This document shows positions 48,512-56,884 of a stretch of 64,000 bases of DNA, piece after piece. The DNA comes from Myxococcus sp. CA023 (lineage in GTDB: Bacteria; Myxococcota; Myxococcia; Myxococcales; Myxococcaceae), in the NCBI RefSeq assembly GCF_010998615.1, contig NZ_JAAEAH010000037.1, positions 21,693 through 85,692 on the forward strand, given 5' to 3'. The translations under genes and the position numbers were made by a program. The stretch's first letter is position 1. The number at the start of each line of letters is the position of its first letter. A model generated the notes under the pieces. The model was not told the origin of the DNA. It searched no databases and saw nothing but the letters and a program-made list of their open reading frames with translations.

Positions 48512-49834
48512 ATGCTCCGCCCATCACTCATCGCCTCCTGCCTGTTCGGCCTGCTGCTCCTGGCGGCGCCCGCGCGCGCGGCCTCCATGCCGCCGTGGGG
48601 CACGGGAGAAAGCCAGGGCGAGGACCTGGCCATCCTCCTGGTGACGTTCAGTCCCGGGGATGACGTGCCGTCCTGGTGGGGCCATGGCTCGCTGGTGGTG
48701 GAGGACCGGCGGCGGCAGACGTCGCGCCTCTACAACTACGGCATGTTCTCCTTCGACGAGGCCATGCTCGCGCGCTTCGCCATGGGCCGGCTGGAGTTCT
48801 GGGTGGGCCAGTCGTCGGTGGGTGGCACCTTCCGCTACTACCAGGCCGAGGACCGCGACGTCCGCGTGCAGGAACTCAACCTCACGCCCGAGCAGCGCGT
48901 CGTCGTGGCGAAGCGGCTGGCGGACAATGTGCTCCCGGAGAACCGCGAGTACCTGTACCACCACTACAACGACAACTGCGTCACGCGGCTGCGGGACATG
49001 ATTGACGTGGCTACGGGCGGCCAGCTCCGCGAGGCGGACCGGGCACCAGGGCGGATGACGCTGCGCGAGCACACCCGTCGCTACACCGCGGTGAACGCGC
49101 CCATGAGCGTGCTGCTCGACTTCATGATGAACGACGAGATCGACCGTCCCATCACGAAGTGGGAGGAGGCCTTCCTTCCCGATGAACTGGAGGCTCAGGT
49201 CGCGGCGCTCCAGGTGAAGGGTGCGGACGGGCAGCTGGCGTCGCTCGCGGCGAAGAGCTGGAACTACTACGAATCCTCCCAACGTCAGCGTCCGCCGGCG
49301 GAGCCTCCCCCGTGGGGCCCGTGGATTCTCGCGCTGGGCCTGGCCCTGGGTGGCCTGGCGGTCGGGCTGGCGGTGTGGGAGCGCCAGCGGGGCAGCCGCG
49401 TGGCCCGCCTGCTGCTCGGGCTGGAGAACGCCGTGGTGGGGCTGGCGCTCGGGTTGCCGGGCACCGCGCTGTTCATCATGGGGTTGGTGACGGACCACAC
49501 GGTGACGTACCGCAACGAGAACCTCTTCCTGGCCAACCCGCTGACGCTGCTGGCGCTGCCCTTCGGCGTGGCGCTGACGTGGGGCAGCCAGAAGGCCCGC
49601 ACGCGCCTGTCCAAGGTGTGGACGCTGCTGGCCGCCCTGGGGGTGCTGGGCGTGGTGCTCAAGGTGTTGCCGCCCTTCGACCAGGACAACTGGCGGCTCA
49701 TCGCGCTCATCCTGCCCATCTCCCTGGGCATGGCGGGCGCATTCGGTCTGGACCGGGTGCTGGCGTGCCTCCCCGGGGCGGACCGCGCGTCAGCCGGACG
49801 GCGGGATGCCGTCGCATCGCTGAAGACTCCCTAA
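48512..49834 (+). CDS. Lnb-like (DUF4105) membrane protein
   Basis: A 440-residue protein with a signal peptide (ASCLFGLLLLAAPARA), a periplasmic Lnb N-terminal/DUF4105 domain (about 40-260) with the papain-like pair of histidine in SWWGHGSLVVED and cysteine in YNDNCVTRLRD, and a C-terminal membrane part of about five helices (275-430). Bacteroides Lnb transfers an acyl chain within lipoproteins to mature their N-terminus. Whether this homologue does so is inference. A GTG at 48497 would add five residues. Confidence 0.82.
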   Translation: MLRPSLIASCLFGLLLLAAPARAASMPPWGTGESQGEDLAILLVTFSPGDDVPSWWGHGSLVVEDRRRQTSRLYNYGMFSFDEAMLARFAMGRLEFWVGQSSVGGTFRYYQAEDRDVRVQELNLTPEQRVVVAKRLADNVLPENREYLYHHYNDNCVTRLRDMIDVATGGQLREADRAPGRMTLREHTRRYTAVNAPMSVLLDFMMNDEIDRPITKWEEAFLPDELEAQVAALQVKGADGQLASLAAKSWNYYESSQRQRPPAEPPPWGPWILALGLALGGLAVGLAVWERQRGSRVARLLLGLENAVVGLALGLPGTALFIMGLVTDHTVTYRNENLFLANPLTLLALPFGVALTWGSQKARTRLSKVWTLLAALGVLGVVLKVLPPFDQDNWRLIALILPISLGMAGAFGLDRVLACLPGADRASAGRRDAVASLKTP

Positions 49835-49852
49835 AGGACACGGAAAGAAGCC

Positions 49853-50975
49853 ATGGCGAACGATTCGATGGAGAAGATCAACGGCCTCAGGGAGCGCGTG
49901 TTGGCGCTCCGGGGGCATCTTTGACCTCGACCGCAAGCGGTCCCGCATCGCGCTGATTGAACGCGACTCCACGCTGCCCACCTTCTGGGACGACAACACC
50001 AAGGCGCAGGCGCTCCTGAAAGAGAAGTCCACGCTGGAGGCCAGCGTCGGCGCCTACGACAAGGTGATGCGCGGCCTGGATGACGCGCAGGTGCTCTTCG
50101 AGCTGGCCGCCGAGGCCAACGACGAGGCCACCACCCAAGAGGCGGAAGGCTCCATCACGGGGCTGGAGGGCGACGTCGCCAAGCTGGAGCTGGCGCGCAT
50201 GCTGTCCGGCGAGCAGGACCGCAGCAGCTGCTTCATGGACATCAACGCCGGCGCCGGTGGCACGGACTCCATGGACTGGGCGGCCATGCTCCTGCGCATG
50301 TACACCCGCTACTGCGAGAACAAGGGCTGGAAGGTCGAAATAAACGACGAGGTGCCGGGGGAAGAGGCGGGCTTCAAGAACGTCTCCCTGCGCATCGAAG
50401 GTGACTTCGCCTACGGCTACCTGAAGGCGGAAGTGGGCGTGCACCGGCTGGTGCGGATTTCGCCCTTTGACGCCAACGCGCGCCGGCAGACGGCCTTCGC
50501 GTCCGTGGACGTCTATCCGGAGGTGGATGACACCATCCAGATCGACATCCCGGAGAAGGACATCGATTTGAAGTTCATCCGCGGCGGCGGCGCGGGCGGC
50601 CAGAAGGTGAACAAGACGTCGTCCACCGCGCAGCTGCGCCACCTGCCCACCGGCATCATCATCACCTGCCAGACGGAGCGCTCGCAGTCGGCCAACAAGG
50701 ACATGGCCTTCAAGATTCTGCGGGGCCGCCTGTACGAGCTGGAGATGAAGAAGCGCGAGGCCGCGCGCGACGCCGCCGAGGCGCAGAAGAAGGACATCTC
50801 CTTCGGCTCGCAGATCCGCTCCTACGTCATGGCGCCGTACCGCATGGTCAAGGACCTGCGCACCGGCATCGAGACGGGCAACGTGGACGCCGTGCTGGAT
50901 GGGGACGTGGAGGAGTTCGTCACCGCCCAGCTGCTGGGCGTGAAGAACCCCAACCGCAGCGCGGGCGCGGACTAG
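49853..50975 (+). CDS. prfB: Peptide chain release factor 2 with programmed +1 frameshift
   Basis: The ATG at 49853 reads 23 codons, then meets TGA at 49922-49924. After a +1 shift (CTT, skip T, GAC) the frame continues to 50975, giving about 373 residues. It has GGAGGQKVNKTSS (GGQ motif) and the class-I domain order; the SPF stop-codon recognition stretch is seen as AAHVASSPF-like VRISPFDAN. RF2 recognises UGA and UAA, so shortage of RF2 favours the shift, an autoregulatory loop known in E. coli. The gene is intact, not a pseudogene. Confidence 0.96.
49909..49925 (+). promoter_or_regulatory. prfB programmed +1 frameshift site
   Basis: CCGGGGG (49909-49915), an internal Shine-Dalgarno-like run, lies three bases before the slippery CTT TGA C (49919-49925). 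It corresponds to the E. coli arrangement of SD-like sequence, CUU and in-frame UGA followed by C. Confidence 0.95.
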
Positions 50976-51018
50976 GCGCCGCGCCTCACCGTTTCCTCGC
51001 CTTCGCCCGGAACCTTTT

Positions 51019-51046
51019 CCGCGGCCCTGCTGTCGGAGGGCCGCGG
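51019..51046 (+). terminator. Hairpin between prfB and the ECF sigma gene
   Basis: CCGCGGCCCT (51019-51028) pairs perfectly with AGGGCCGCGG (51037-51046), loop 8 bases, 44 bases after prfB. No T-run follows, so terminator function is probable but not certain. It separates prfB from the sigma-factor unit. Confidence 0.5.
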
Positions 51047-51114
51047 GGTAGGGGACAGGGTAGGCTGAGGGACGGTGGCACCTCCTGCGGAGGGGCTGTC
51101 GCGGGAGGACACGC

Positions 51115-51741
51115 GTGGCATCGGGCGGCGTGCTCGAAATCGGACAGGAAGAGGCCGCTGCGGATGCGCCCGAGTCGCGCCGTCAGGACGCGGCGCTGCT
51201 GGCCCGGCTGCGCCGGGGGGAGCCGGACGCCTTCGAGCTGCTGGTGCGCACCCACCAGGACCGGCTCTACGATTTCTGCGTCCGCATGGTGGGAGACCGT
51301 GAGGAAGCTCACGACCTGGTGCAGGAAATCTTCGTCAGCGTGCACCAGAACGTCCGCCGCTTCCGCGAGGACTCGAAGCTGTCCACCTGGCTGTTCCGCA
51401 TCACCCGCAACCACTGCATCAACCGGCTCAAGTACCTGAAGCGCCGGGGCCGGGGCCGCTCCGAAGTGTTCGACGAGGCCGCGGCCCTGCTCTCCGAAGG
51501 TGGGGGCACCGCGCCCGGCCCGGATGCGGCCCTGGAATCCGCGCGTGAGCGCGCCCGGGTGCAGTGGGCCATCTCCCAACTGGAGCCGGACGCGCGCATG
51601 CTGGTGGCGCTGCGCGACATCGAAGGCCTCAGCTACGACGAAATCATCGACATCACCGAGTTACCGGAGGGCACGGTGAAGAGCCGGCTCCACCGGGCCC
51701 GGGAAAAGCTGGCGGACCTCCTGGGGCGGCTTGAGCCATGA
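51115..51741 (+). CDS. ECF-type RNA polymerase sigma factor
   Basis: A 208-residue sigma-70 family protein with sigma2 (RLYDFCVRMVGDREEAHDLV, then STWLFRITRNHCINRLKYLK) and sigma4 (SYDEIIDITELPEGTVKSRL) but no sigma1 or sigma3, so of the extracytoplasmic-function type. The linker (about 105-140) is Gly/Pro-rich. GTG start at 51115; GGAGG lies in the vicinity. The next gene overlaps by 4 bases and encodes its probable anti-sigma factor. Target promoters are unknown. Confidence 0.92.
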   Translation: MASGGVLEIGQEEAAADAPESRRQDAALLARLRRGEPDAFELLVRTHQDRLYDFCVRMVGDREEAHDLVQEIFVSVHQNVRRFREDSKLSTWLFRITRNHCINRLKYLKRRGRGRSEVFDEAAALLSEGGGTAPGPDAALESARERARVQWAISQLEPDARMLVALRDIEGLSYDEIIDITELPEGTVKSRLHRAREKLADLLGRLEP

Positions 51742-52121
51742 ACGGCATTCATCGCAGACTGCGGGACGTGGAACCGCGGATGAACCATCGCGAGGCGAGG
51801 GCCCTGTTCCTCGCGCTCGCCGACGACGAGCTTCCCGCCCCCAAGGCGCAGGAGGTTCGCACCCACCTGGACGGCTGCGACGACTGCCGCCAGGGCTGGC
51901 AGCGCTATTCCAGCACGGTGCAGCGGCTCCAGCGCGTGGAGCGTGAGAAGGCCCCACCCGCGCTCGCCTCCCTGGTGATGAACCGTGTGCGCCGCAAGCG
52001 CCGCTTCGGTCTGCGGGGCCTGCACACCCTGCACATGAACCACCGGCTCCCGGTGGAGGTCCTCATCCCGCTGCTGCTGGCGGCCGCCGTGGCCGCCTTC
52101 CTGATGATGGTCGCTCCCTGA
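51738..52121 (+). CDS. Zinc-finger (ZAS-type) membrane anti-sigma factor
   Basis: A 127-residue protein with the HxxxCxxC zinc motif THLDGCDDC at about residue 42 in an N-terminal zf-HC2 domain that would hold the sigma factor, and a single transmembrane helix near the C-terminus (about 106-124, VLIPLLLAAAVAAFLMM). There are almost no residues outside the membrane, so sensing must occur in the membrane or through a partner. ATGA overlap with the sigma gene. Confidence 0.87.
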   Translation: MNGIHRRLRDVEPRMNHREARALFLALADDELPAPKAQEVRTHLDGCDDCRQGWQRYSSTVQRLQRVEREKAPPALASLVMNRVRRKRRFGLRGLHTLHMNHRLPVEVLIPLLLAAAVAAFLMMVAP

Positions 52122-52195
52122 GCGGCCATCCGCTGTGTTGCGTTGCTTCCCGGGGGAGGCTTGGCTACGGTGCCGCGCCTTTGGGAAAGCGCGTC

Positions 52196-53749
52196 ATGGC
52201 CGAGACCGAAAACAAGAGCGAGAAGAGTGCGGGCGAGGGCGACCTCGGGACGAAGGAACAGGAAATCTACGACCAGCGGCTTGAGAAGGCCGCGAAGTGG
52301 CGCGAGGCCGGCTTCAATCCGTACGGCAACGGCTACCGTCCCCAGCACCAGGCCGCCGAAATCCACGAGAAGCACGCCGCTCAGTCCGCCGAGGAAATCG
52401 AGCAGGCCGCGCCTCCGCCTTATGACGTCGCCGGCCGCGTCGTGGCCATGCGTTCCTTCGGCAAGGCCGCCTTCATCAAGCTGCGCGACCGCTCGGGCGA
52501 AATCCAGGTCCACATGAAGAAGGACGCCTTGGGGGACTCCTATGAGACCTTCAAGCTCTGTGACCTGGGCGACTTCCTGGCCGCCACCGGTCCGGTGTTC
52601 CGTTCGAAGACGGGCGAGCTCACGCTGTCCGCCACGAAGTTCACTCCGCTCACCAAGTCCCTGCGGCCCCTGCCGGAGAAGTGGCACGGCCTGACGGACG
52701 TGGAGATCCGCTACCGTCAGCGGTACCTGGACCTCGTGTCCAACCCGGACGTGAAGCAGACCTTCCTCCGGCGCAACAGGCTCATCCGCTTCATCCGAGA
52801 CTTCCTCGACACGCGTGATTTCGTCGAGGTCGAAACGCCGATGATGCACCCGCTCGTGTCCGGCGCGGCGGCGCGGCCCTTCTCCACGCACCACAACGCG
52901 CTCGACATCGACCTGTACATGCGCATCGCCCCGGAGCTGTATCTCAAGCGCCTGGTGGTGGGTGGTCTGGAGCGCGTCTACGAAATCAACCGCAACTTCC
53001 GCAACGAAGGCATCAGCACCCGGCACAACCCGGAGTTCACGATGCTGGAGTTCTATCAGGCGTACGCCACGTACGAGGACCTGATGGACCTCTCTGAGGA
53101 GATGATTTCGGAGGCGGCCAAGGCTGTCACCGGCGACACGAAGGTGAAGTACGGCGACCACGTGCTCGACTTTGGCAAGGGCTGGAAGCGCATCTCCATG
53201 ACGGAGGCCATCCGCGAGGTGGTGAGCGGCCTGTCCGACAAGGACATGGCGGACGCGGACCGGCTGCGCCACGAGCTGCTCAAGACGAGTCACTCGGAGG
53301 CCGAGCGGCGGGCCATCGACACCATGAATCATGGTGAGCTGGTGGGCGCGCTCTTCGAGCACCACGTCGAGCACACGCTCATCCATCCCACCTTCATCAC
53401 CCATTTCCCCACCGCCGTCTCGCCGCTGGCCCGGCGCAATGACCAGAACCCGGACGTGACGGACCGCTTCGAGCTGTACGTGGCGGGCCGCGAAATCGCG
53501 AACGCCTTCTCCGAGCTGAACGACCCGCTGGACCAGAAGGGCCGCTTCCAGGCTCAGCTGGACGCGAAGCAGCGGGGCCAGCAGGAGACCATGGACTACG
53601 ACGAGGACTACATCCGGGCCCTCGAGCACGGCATGCCGCCCACCGCCGGTGAAGGCATCGGGATTGATCGGCTCGCCATGCTGTTCACGGATTCTCAGAG
53701 CATCCGGGACGTCATCCTGTTTCCCCTCCTCAAGCCACTGGCGAAGTAG
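52196..53749 (+). CDS. lysS: Lysyl-tRNA synthetase (class II)
   Basis: A 517-residue class II synthetase: N-terminal OB-fold ([20 protein letters not shown]), motif 2 around [21 protein letters not shown] and motif 3 [13 protein letters not shown]. The ATG at 52196 is chosen; an upstream GTG (52181) would add five residues. In E. coli prfB and lysS are adjacent; here an ECF sigma/anti-sigma pair separates them. No second AARS is nearby. Confidence 0.97.
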   Translation: MAETENKSEKSAGEGDLGTKEQEIYDQRLEKAAKWREAGFNPYGNGYRPQHQAAEIHEKHAAQSAEEIEQAAPPPYDVAGRVVAMRSFGKAAFIKLRDRSGEIQVHMKKDALGDSYETFKLCDLGDFLAATGPVFRSKTGELTLSATKFTPLTKSLRPLPEKWHGLTDVEIRYRQRYLDLVSNPDVKQTFLRRNRLIRFIRDFLDTRDFVEVETPMMHPLVSGAAARPFSTHHNALDIDLYMRIAPELYLKRLVVGGLERVYEINRNFRNEGISTRHNPEFTMLEFYQAYATYEDLMDLSEEMISEAAKAVTGDTKVKYGDHVLDFGKGWKRISMTEAIREVVSGLSDKDMADADRLRHELLKTSHSEAERRAIDTMNHGELVGALFEHHVEHTLIHPTFITHFPTAVSPLARRNDQNPDVTDRFELYVAGREIANAFSELNDPLDQKGRFQAQLDAKQRGQQETMDYDEDYIRALEHGMPPTAGEGIGIDRLAMLFTDSQSIRDVILFPLLKPLAK

Positions 53750-53761
53750 CCAGGAGGCCGC

Positions 53762-56131
53762 GTGCACTCCGCCGAACGGCAGACCGTCCATCGCTGGACC
53801 TTCATCTGGATTGGGGCGCTGGTCGCCCTGGTGGGCTTCAGCCTGCTCGGGGTGGCGCTCACGTCCGCTCAAGCCTGGCTGGAGACCAGCTCCTCCCTGG
53901 GGCTGTCCCTGCTGGGGTGGGGCGGGCTGGTCCAGGCCCTCAACGCGCTGCTGCTCGTGTCCGAGCAGCCCGTCGCGCCGGTGCCCAACACGGGCCTCCT
54001 CGTCGCGGGCTCCGTCGTCTGGCTCGCGGGGTGGGCGCTCATCGCCGCCGGCATCCGCCGCGCGCCGGAGCCCACCGATGGGCCCAGCCCGGCCGCGGGC
54101 GCCACGCTGTACCCGCGCCTGGCGCGCTACCGGGACTTCTACTGGAGCACCCTGGGCGCCTACGGCGGCGGCATGCTGCTGGCGGAGGTGGTCCTCGTCC
54201 TCCTGCAGACGGTGCTGTCCAGCGGCGTGTCCGCTACGGAGCTGGGCTCGGCGGGGAAGGGCGCCAGCGGCGGTTTGTCGCTGCCACCCACCGGGGCCTT
54301 CGCCATCGCGCTGCTCGCGGGTGGCATGGTGGCCTTCATCTCCGGCTTCATCGGCGCGTCGCGGGCGCAGCGGCTGTCGCTGCCCGAGGCCACCATCGGC
54401 GTGTTGTACCTGGGCCTGCCCATCCCCATCGTCCTCACGTTGATGGAGCGGCTGCCCGGGCTGCAGCTCTCGCTGGGCTACCGGCTGCGCGAGGTGACGT
54501 ATGTCGCGGGGCTGATTGGCCGCCCGGAGCTGGGGTACTGGCTCGTCTTCACCTTCCTGGTGCTGGCGCTGGTGCTGGGCATCAACACCGGCTTCATCGC
54601 CGCCGGCAGCGGCCGGGTGGACCTGAAGCTGGGGTTCGAGCTCTTCGTCGCGCGCCGGCACGTGGCGGTGTTCAGGCCGTCGCTGCTGCTGGGGACGCTG
54701 GCGGTGCTGATGCTCGGCATCATCCCCCCGCTGCTCATCTACTTCATCATCCGCTCGGCGGAAGCGGCCGTGGAGCGCACCCGCATCCGCGCGCTGGGTC
54801 TGAAGGATCCGTTGGCGGCCGCCTCCGACCTCAACCGCCTCAAGCTGCGGGAGCAGTCGCCCACCATGATGATGACCGCCCTGTCCGTGGGCGGCGTGGG
54901 CGTGGGCGTGATGGCGCTCATCATCGTGCTGTCGGTGATGAGCGGCTTCGAGGCCGACCTGCAGCAGAAGATCCTGGGCACCAACGCGCACGCGGTGGTG
55001 TCGAAGTACGCGGGCGACCTGCCTGAGTACGCCAAGGTCATGGAGTCCGTCCGCAAGGTGCCCGGCGTCGTGGGACAGACGCCCTTCATCATCAACCAGG
55101 TGATGATTGCGTCCGAGGGCAACGTGGACGGCGTCATCATCAAGGGCATCGACCCGGGCACGGTGGGCGAGGTGACGGACCTGCCCCAGAACATCCTCGG
55201 CGGCGGCTCGCTCGACATCCTCTACACGCCGGAGAAGATCGTCCACCGCGGCCTGCCGGACGAGGAGCCCGCGGAGGACAGCGGGGTGGAGGAGGACGAC
55301 ATCATCCGCCGCTCCGGGGCGCCCAAGAAGGCGCCGGTGCTGCCAGGCATCGTCATTGGCCGTGAGCTGGCGGCGTCGCTGCGCGTGGTGGTGGGAGACC
55401 GGGTGAACGTCGTCTCCCCGCTGGGCACCGAGCTGAGCCCCTCCGGCCCGATTCCGAAGAGCCGCGCCTTCCGCGTGGCGGCCATCTTCTACTCGGGCAT
55501 GTACGAGTACGACTCCAAGTTCGTCTACATCCTGCTCAATGAGGCCCAGGACTTCTTCGGCGTGAAGGGGGCCACGGGCATCGAACTGAAGGTGGCGGAC
55601 ATCGATGATGCGCGGCGCATCGCCGCGCAGGTGGTGAAGGTGCTGGGCGGCTATCCCTACCGGGCACGCGACTGGGGAGAGATGAACAAGAACCTCTTCT
55701 CCGCGCTGCGCCTGGAGAAGCTGGTGATGGGCATCATCCTCTCCATCATCATCATCGTGGCCGCGGGTCTCATCGTCGCCACCGTCATCATGCTGGTGCT
55801 GGAGAAGCGGAAGGAGATTTCCGTCCTCAAGGCACTGGGCGTCCCCGATGGCGGCATCGTGAAGATATTCCTCGCGGAAGGGCTGCAGATTGGCGTCGCG
55901 GGCGGCTTCCTCGGACTGATATCCGGCCTGTCCTGGTGCGCCTTCATTGAGAAGGTCGGCATCAAGCTGGATCCGGACGTCTATTACATCCCGGCGGTGC
56001 CGGTGCGCGTCGAGCCGGTGCAGACCGTGCTGGCCGTCGTCATCGCGGTGCTCGTCACCTACCTCGCCTCCATCTACCCGGCCCTCAAGGCCAGCAGTGT
56101 GGAGCCGGTGGAAGGCCTCAAGGCGGAGTAG
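53762..56131 (+). CDS. LolC/E-type lipoprotein-releasing ABC permease with long N-terminal membrane extension
   Basis: A 789-residue protein. The last ~500 residues match LolC/LolE (FtsX family): ELFVARRHV (293-300), TM helix about 306-330, [20 protein letters not shown] (371-390) with [10 protein letters not shown], a large periplasmic domain (about 395-650), and three C-terminal helices ending PVEGLKAE. Residues 1-290 hold about seven extra hydrophobic segments not normal for Lol proteins. It works with the LolD ATPase encoded 2 bases downstream to extract lipoproteins. GTG start with CCAGGAGG upstream. Confidence 0.88.
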   Translation: MHSAERQTVHRWTFIWIGALVALVGFSLLGVALTSAQAWLETSSSLGLSLLGWGGLVQALNALLLVSEQPVAPVPNTGLLVAGSVVWLAGWALIAAGIRRAPEPTDGPSPAAGATLYPRLARYRDFYWSTLGAYGGGMLLAEVVLVLLQTVLSSGVSATELGSAGKGASGGLSLPPTGAFAIALLAGGMVAFISGFIGASRAQRLSLPEATIGVLYLGLPIPIVLTLMERLPGLQLSLGYRLREVTYVAGLIGRPELGYWLVFTFLVLALVLGINTGFIAAGSGRVDLKLGFELFVARRHVAVFRPSLLLGTLAVLMLGIIPPLLIYFIIRSAEAAVERTRIRALGLKDPLAAASDLNRLKLREQSPTMMMTALSVGGVGVGVMALIIVLSVMSGFEADLQQKILGTNAHAVVSKYAGDLPEYAKVMESVRKVPGVVGQTPFIINQVMIASEGNVDGVIIKGIDPGTVGEVTDLPQNILGGGSLDILYTPEKIVHRGLPDEEPAEDSGVEEDDIIRRSGAPKKAPVLPGIVIGRELAASLRVVVGDRVNVVSPLGTELSPSGPIPKSRAFRVAAIFYSGMYEYDSKFVYILLNEAQDFFGVKGATGIELKVADIDDARRIAAQVVKVLGGYPYRARDWGEMNKNLFSALRLEKLVMGIILSIIIIVAAGLIVATVIMLVLEKRKEISVLKALGVPDGGIVKIFLAEGLQIGVAGGFLGLISGLSWCAFIEKVGIKLDPDVYYIPAVPVRVEPVQTVLAVVIAVLVTYLASIYPALKASSVEPVEGLKAE

Positions 56132-56133
56132 CC

Positions 56134-56808
56134 ATGGCGCTCTTGTCCATCCGCAACGTCTTCAAGAGCTACTTCCTGCACGGCAAGCGCATCGACATCC
56201 TTCGAGGCGTGTCGCTGGACATCCAGCGGGGAGAGCTCGTCTCGCTGGTGGGCGCGTCCGGGGCGGGGAAGAGCACCTTCCTGCACGTCCTGGGCACGCT
56301 GGATGCCCCGGCCGCCGGCGAGGTGATGTTCGAGGACCGCTCGGTGTTCTCCATGAACGACGCGGAGATCGCCGAGTTCCGGAACCAGACCATCGGCTTC
56401 GTCTTCCAGAGCCACTTCCTCTTGCCGGAGTTCACCGCCCTGGAGAACGTAGCCATGCCCGCCCTCATCCGGCGACAGGACCGCACCGGCGCCTACGCCT
56501 ATGCCCGTGAACTGCTGGAGCGGGTGGGACTGGGACACCGCGTGGACCACCGTCCAGGGGAACTGTCGGGCGGTGAGGCCCAGCGCGTGGCCCTGGCGCG
56601 CGCCCTGGTGCTCAAGCCCGCGGTGTTGCTGGCGGACGAGCCCACCGGCAACCTGGACCCGGCGACGGGCGAGGGCATCCACCAACTCCTGCGGGAAGTG
56701 AACCGCGAACAGGGAATCACCGCCGTGGTCGTCACCCACAACGAGACGCTCGCCCGCTCCATGCCCCGCCGCCTCAGGTTGGCCGGGGGCGAGGTGTCGG
56801 AGGCGTGA
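56134..56808 (+). CDS. lolD: Lipoprotein-releasing ABC ATPase LolD
   Basis: A 224-residue ATPase: Walker [12 protein letters not shown]-loop [12 protein letters not shown], signature [15 protein letters not shown], Walker [12 protein letters not shown] and H-loop VVVTHNE. The [14 protein letters not shown] opening and [16 protein letters not shown] match LolD/MacB ATPases. It lies 2 bases after the Lol permease gene and before bamA, fitting lipoprotein export. Confidence 0.93.
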   Translation: MALLSIRNVFKSYFLHGKRIDILRGVSLDIQRGELVSLVGASGAGKSTFLHVLGTLDAPAAGEVMFEDRSVFSMNDAEIAEFRNQTIGFVFQSHFLLPEFTALENVAMPALIRRQDRTGAYAYARELLERVGLGHRVDHRPGELSGGEAQRVALARALVLKPAVLLADEPTGNLDPATGEGIHQLLREVNREQGITAVVVTHNETLARSMPRRLRLAGGEVSEA

Positions 56809-56884
56809 TGTCCTGGCAATTTTGCATTGAGGCCCTTGGGGGCCTTCCCGTAGATTGCCCCGCCTTTTCCTGGCCGGTCTCCCC

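Noticed and set aside
49853..50064. prfB as a frameshifted pseudogene
   Set aside because: The slippery CTT TGA C and SD-like run are the conserved RF2 regulation.
51905..55246. A 1113-codon open frame on the minus strand across the anti-sigma, lysS and Lol genes
   Set aside because: Antisense shadow of high-GC coding sequence; His/Arg/Val-rich low-quality protein, no recognised domain, and it overlaps genes with clear families.
56815..56850. Sigma-54-like TGGCAATTTTGCA before bamA
   Set aside because: Spacing between the GG and GC elements is about three bases short.
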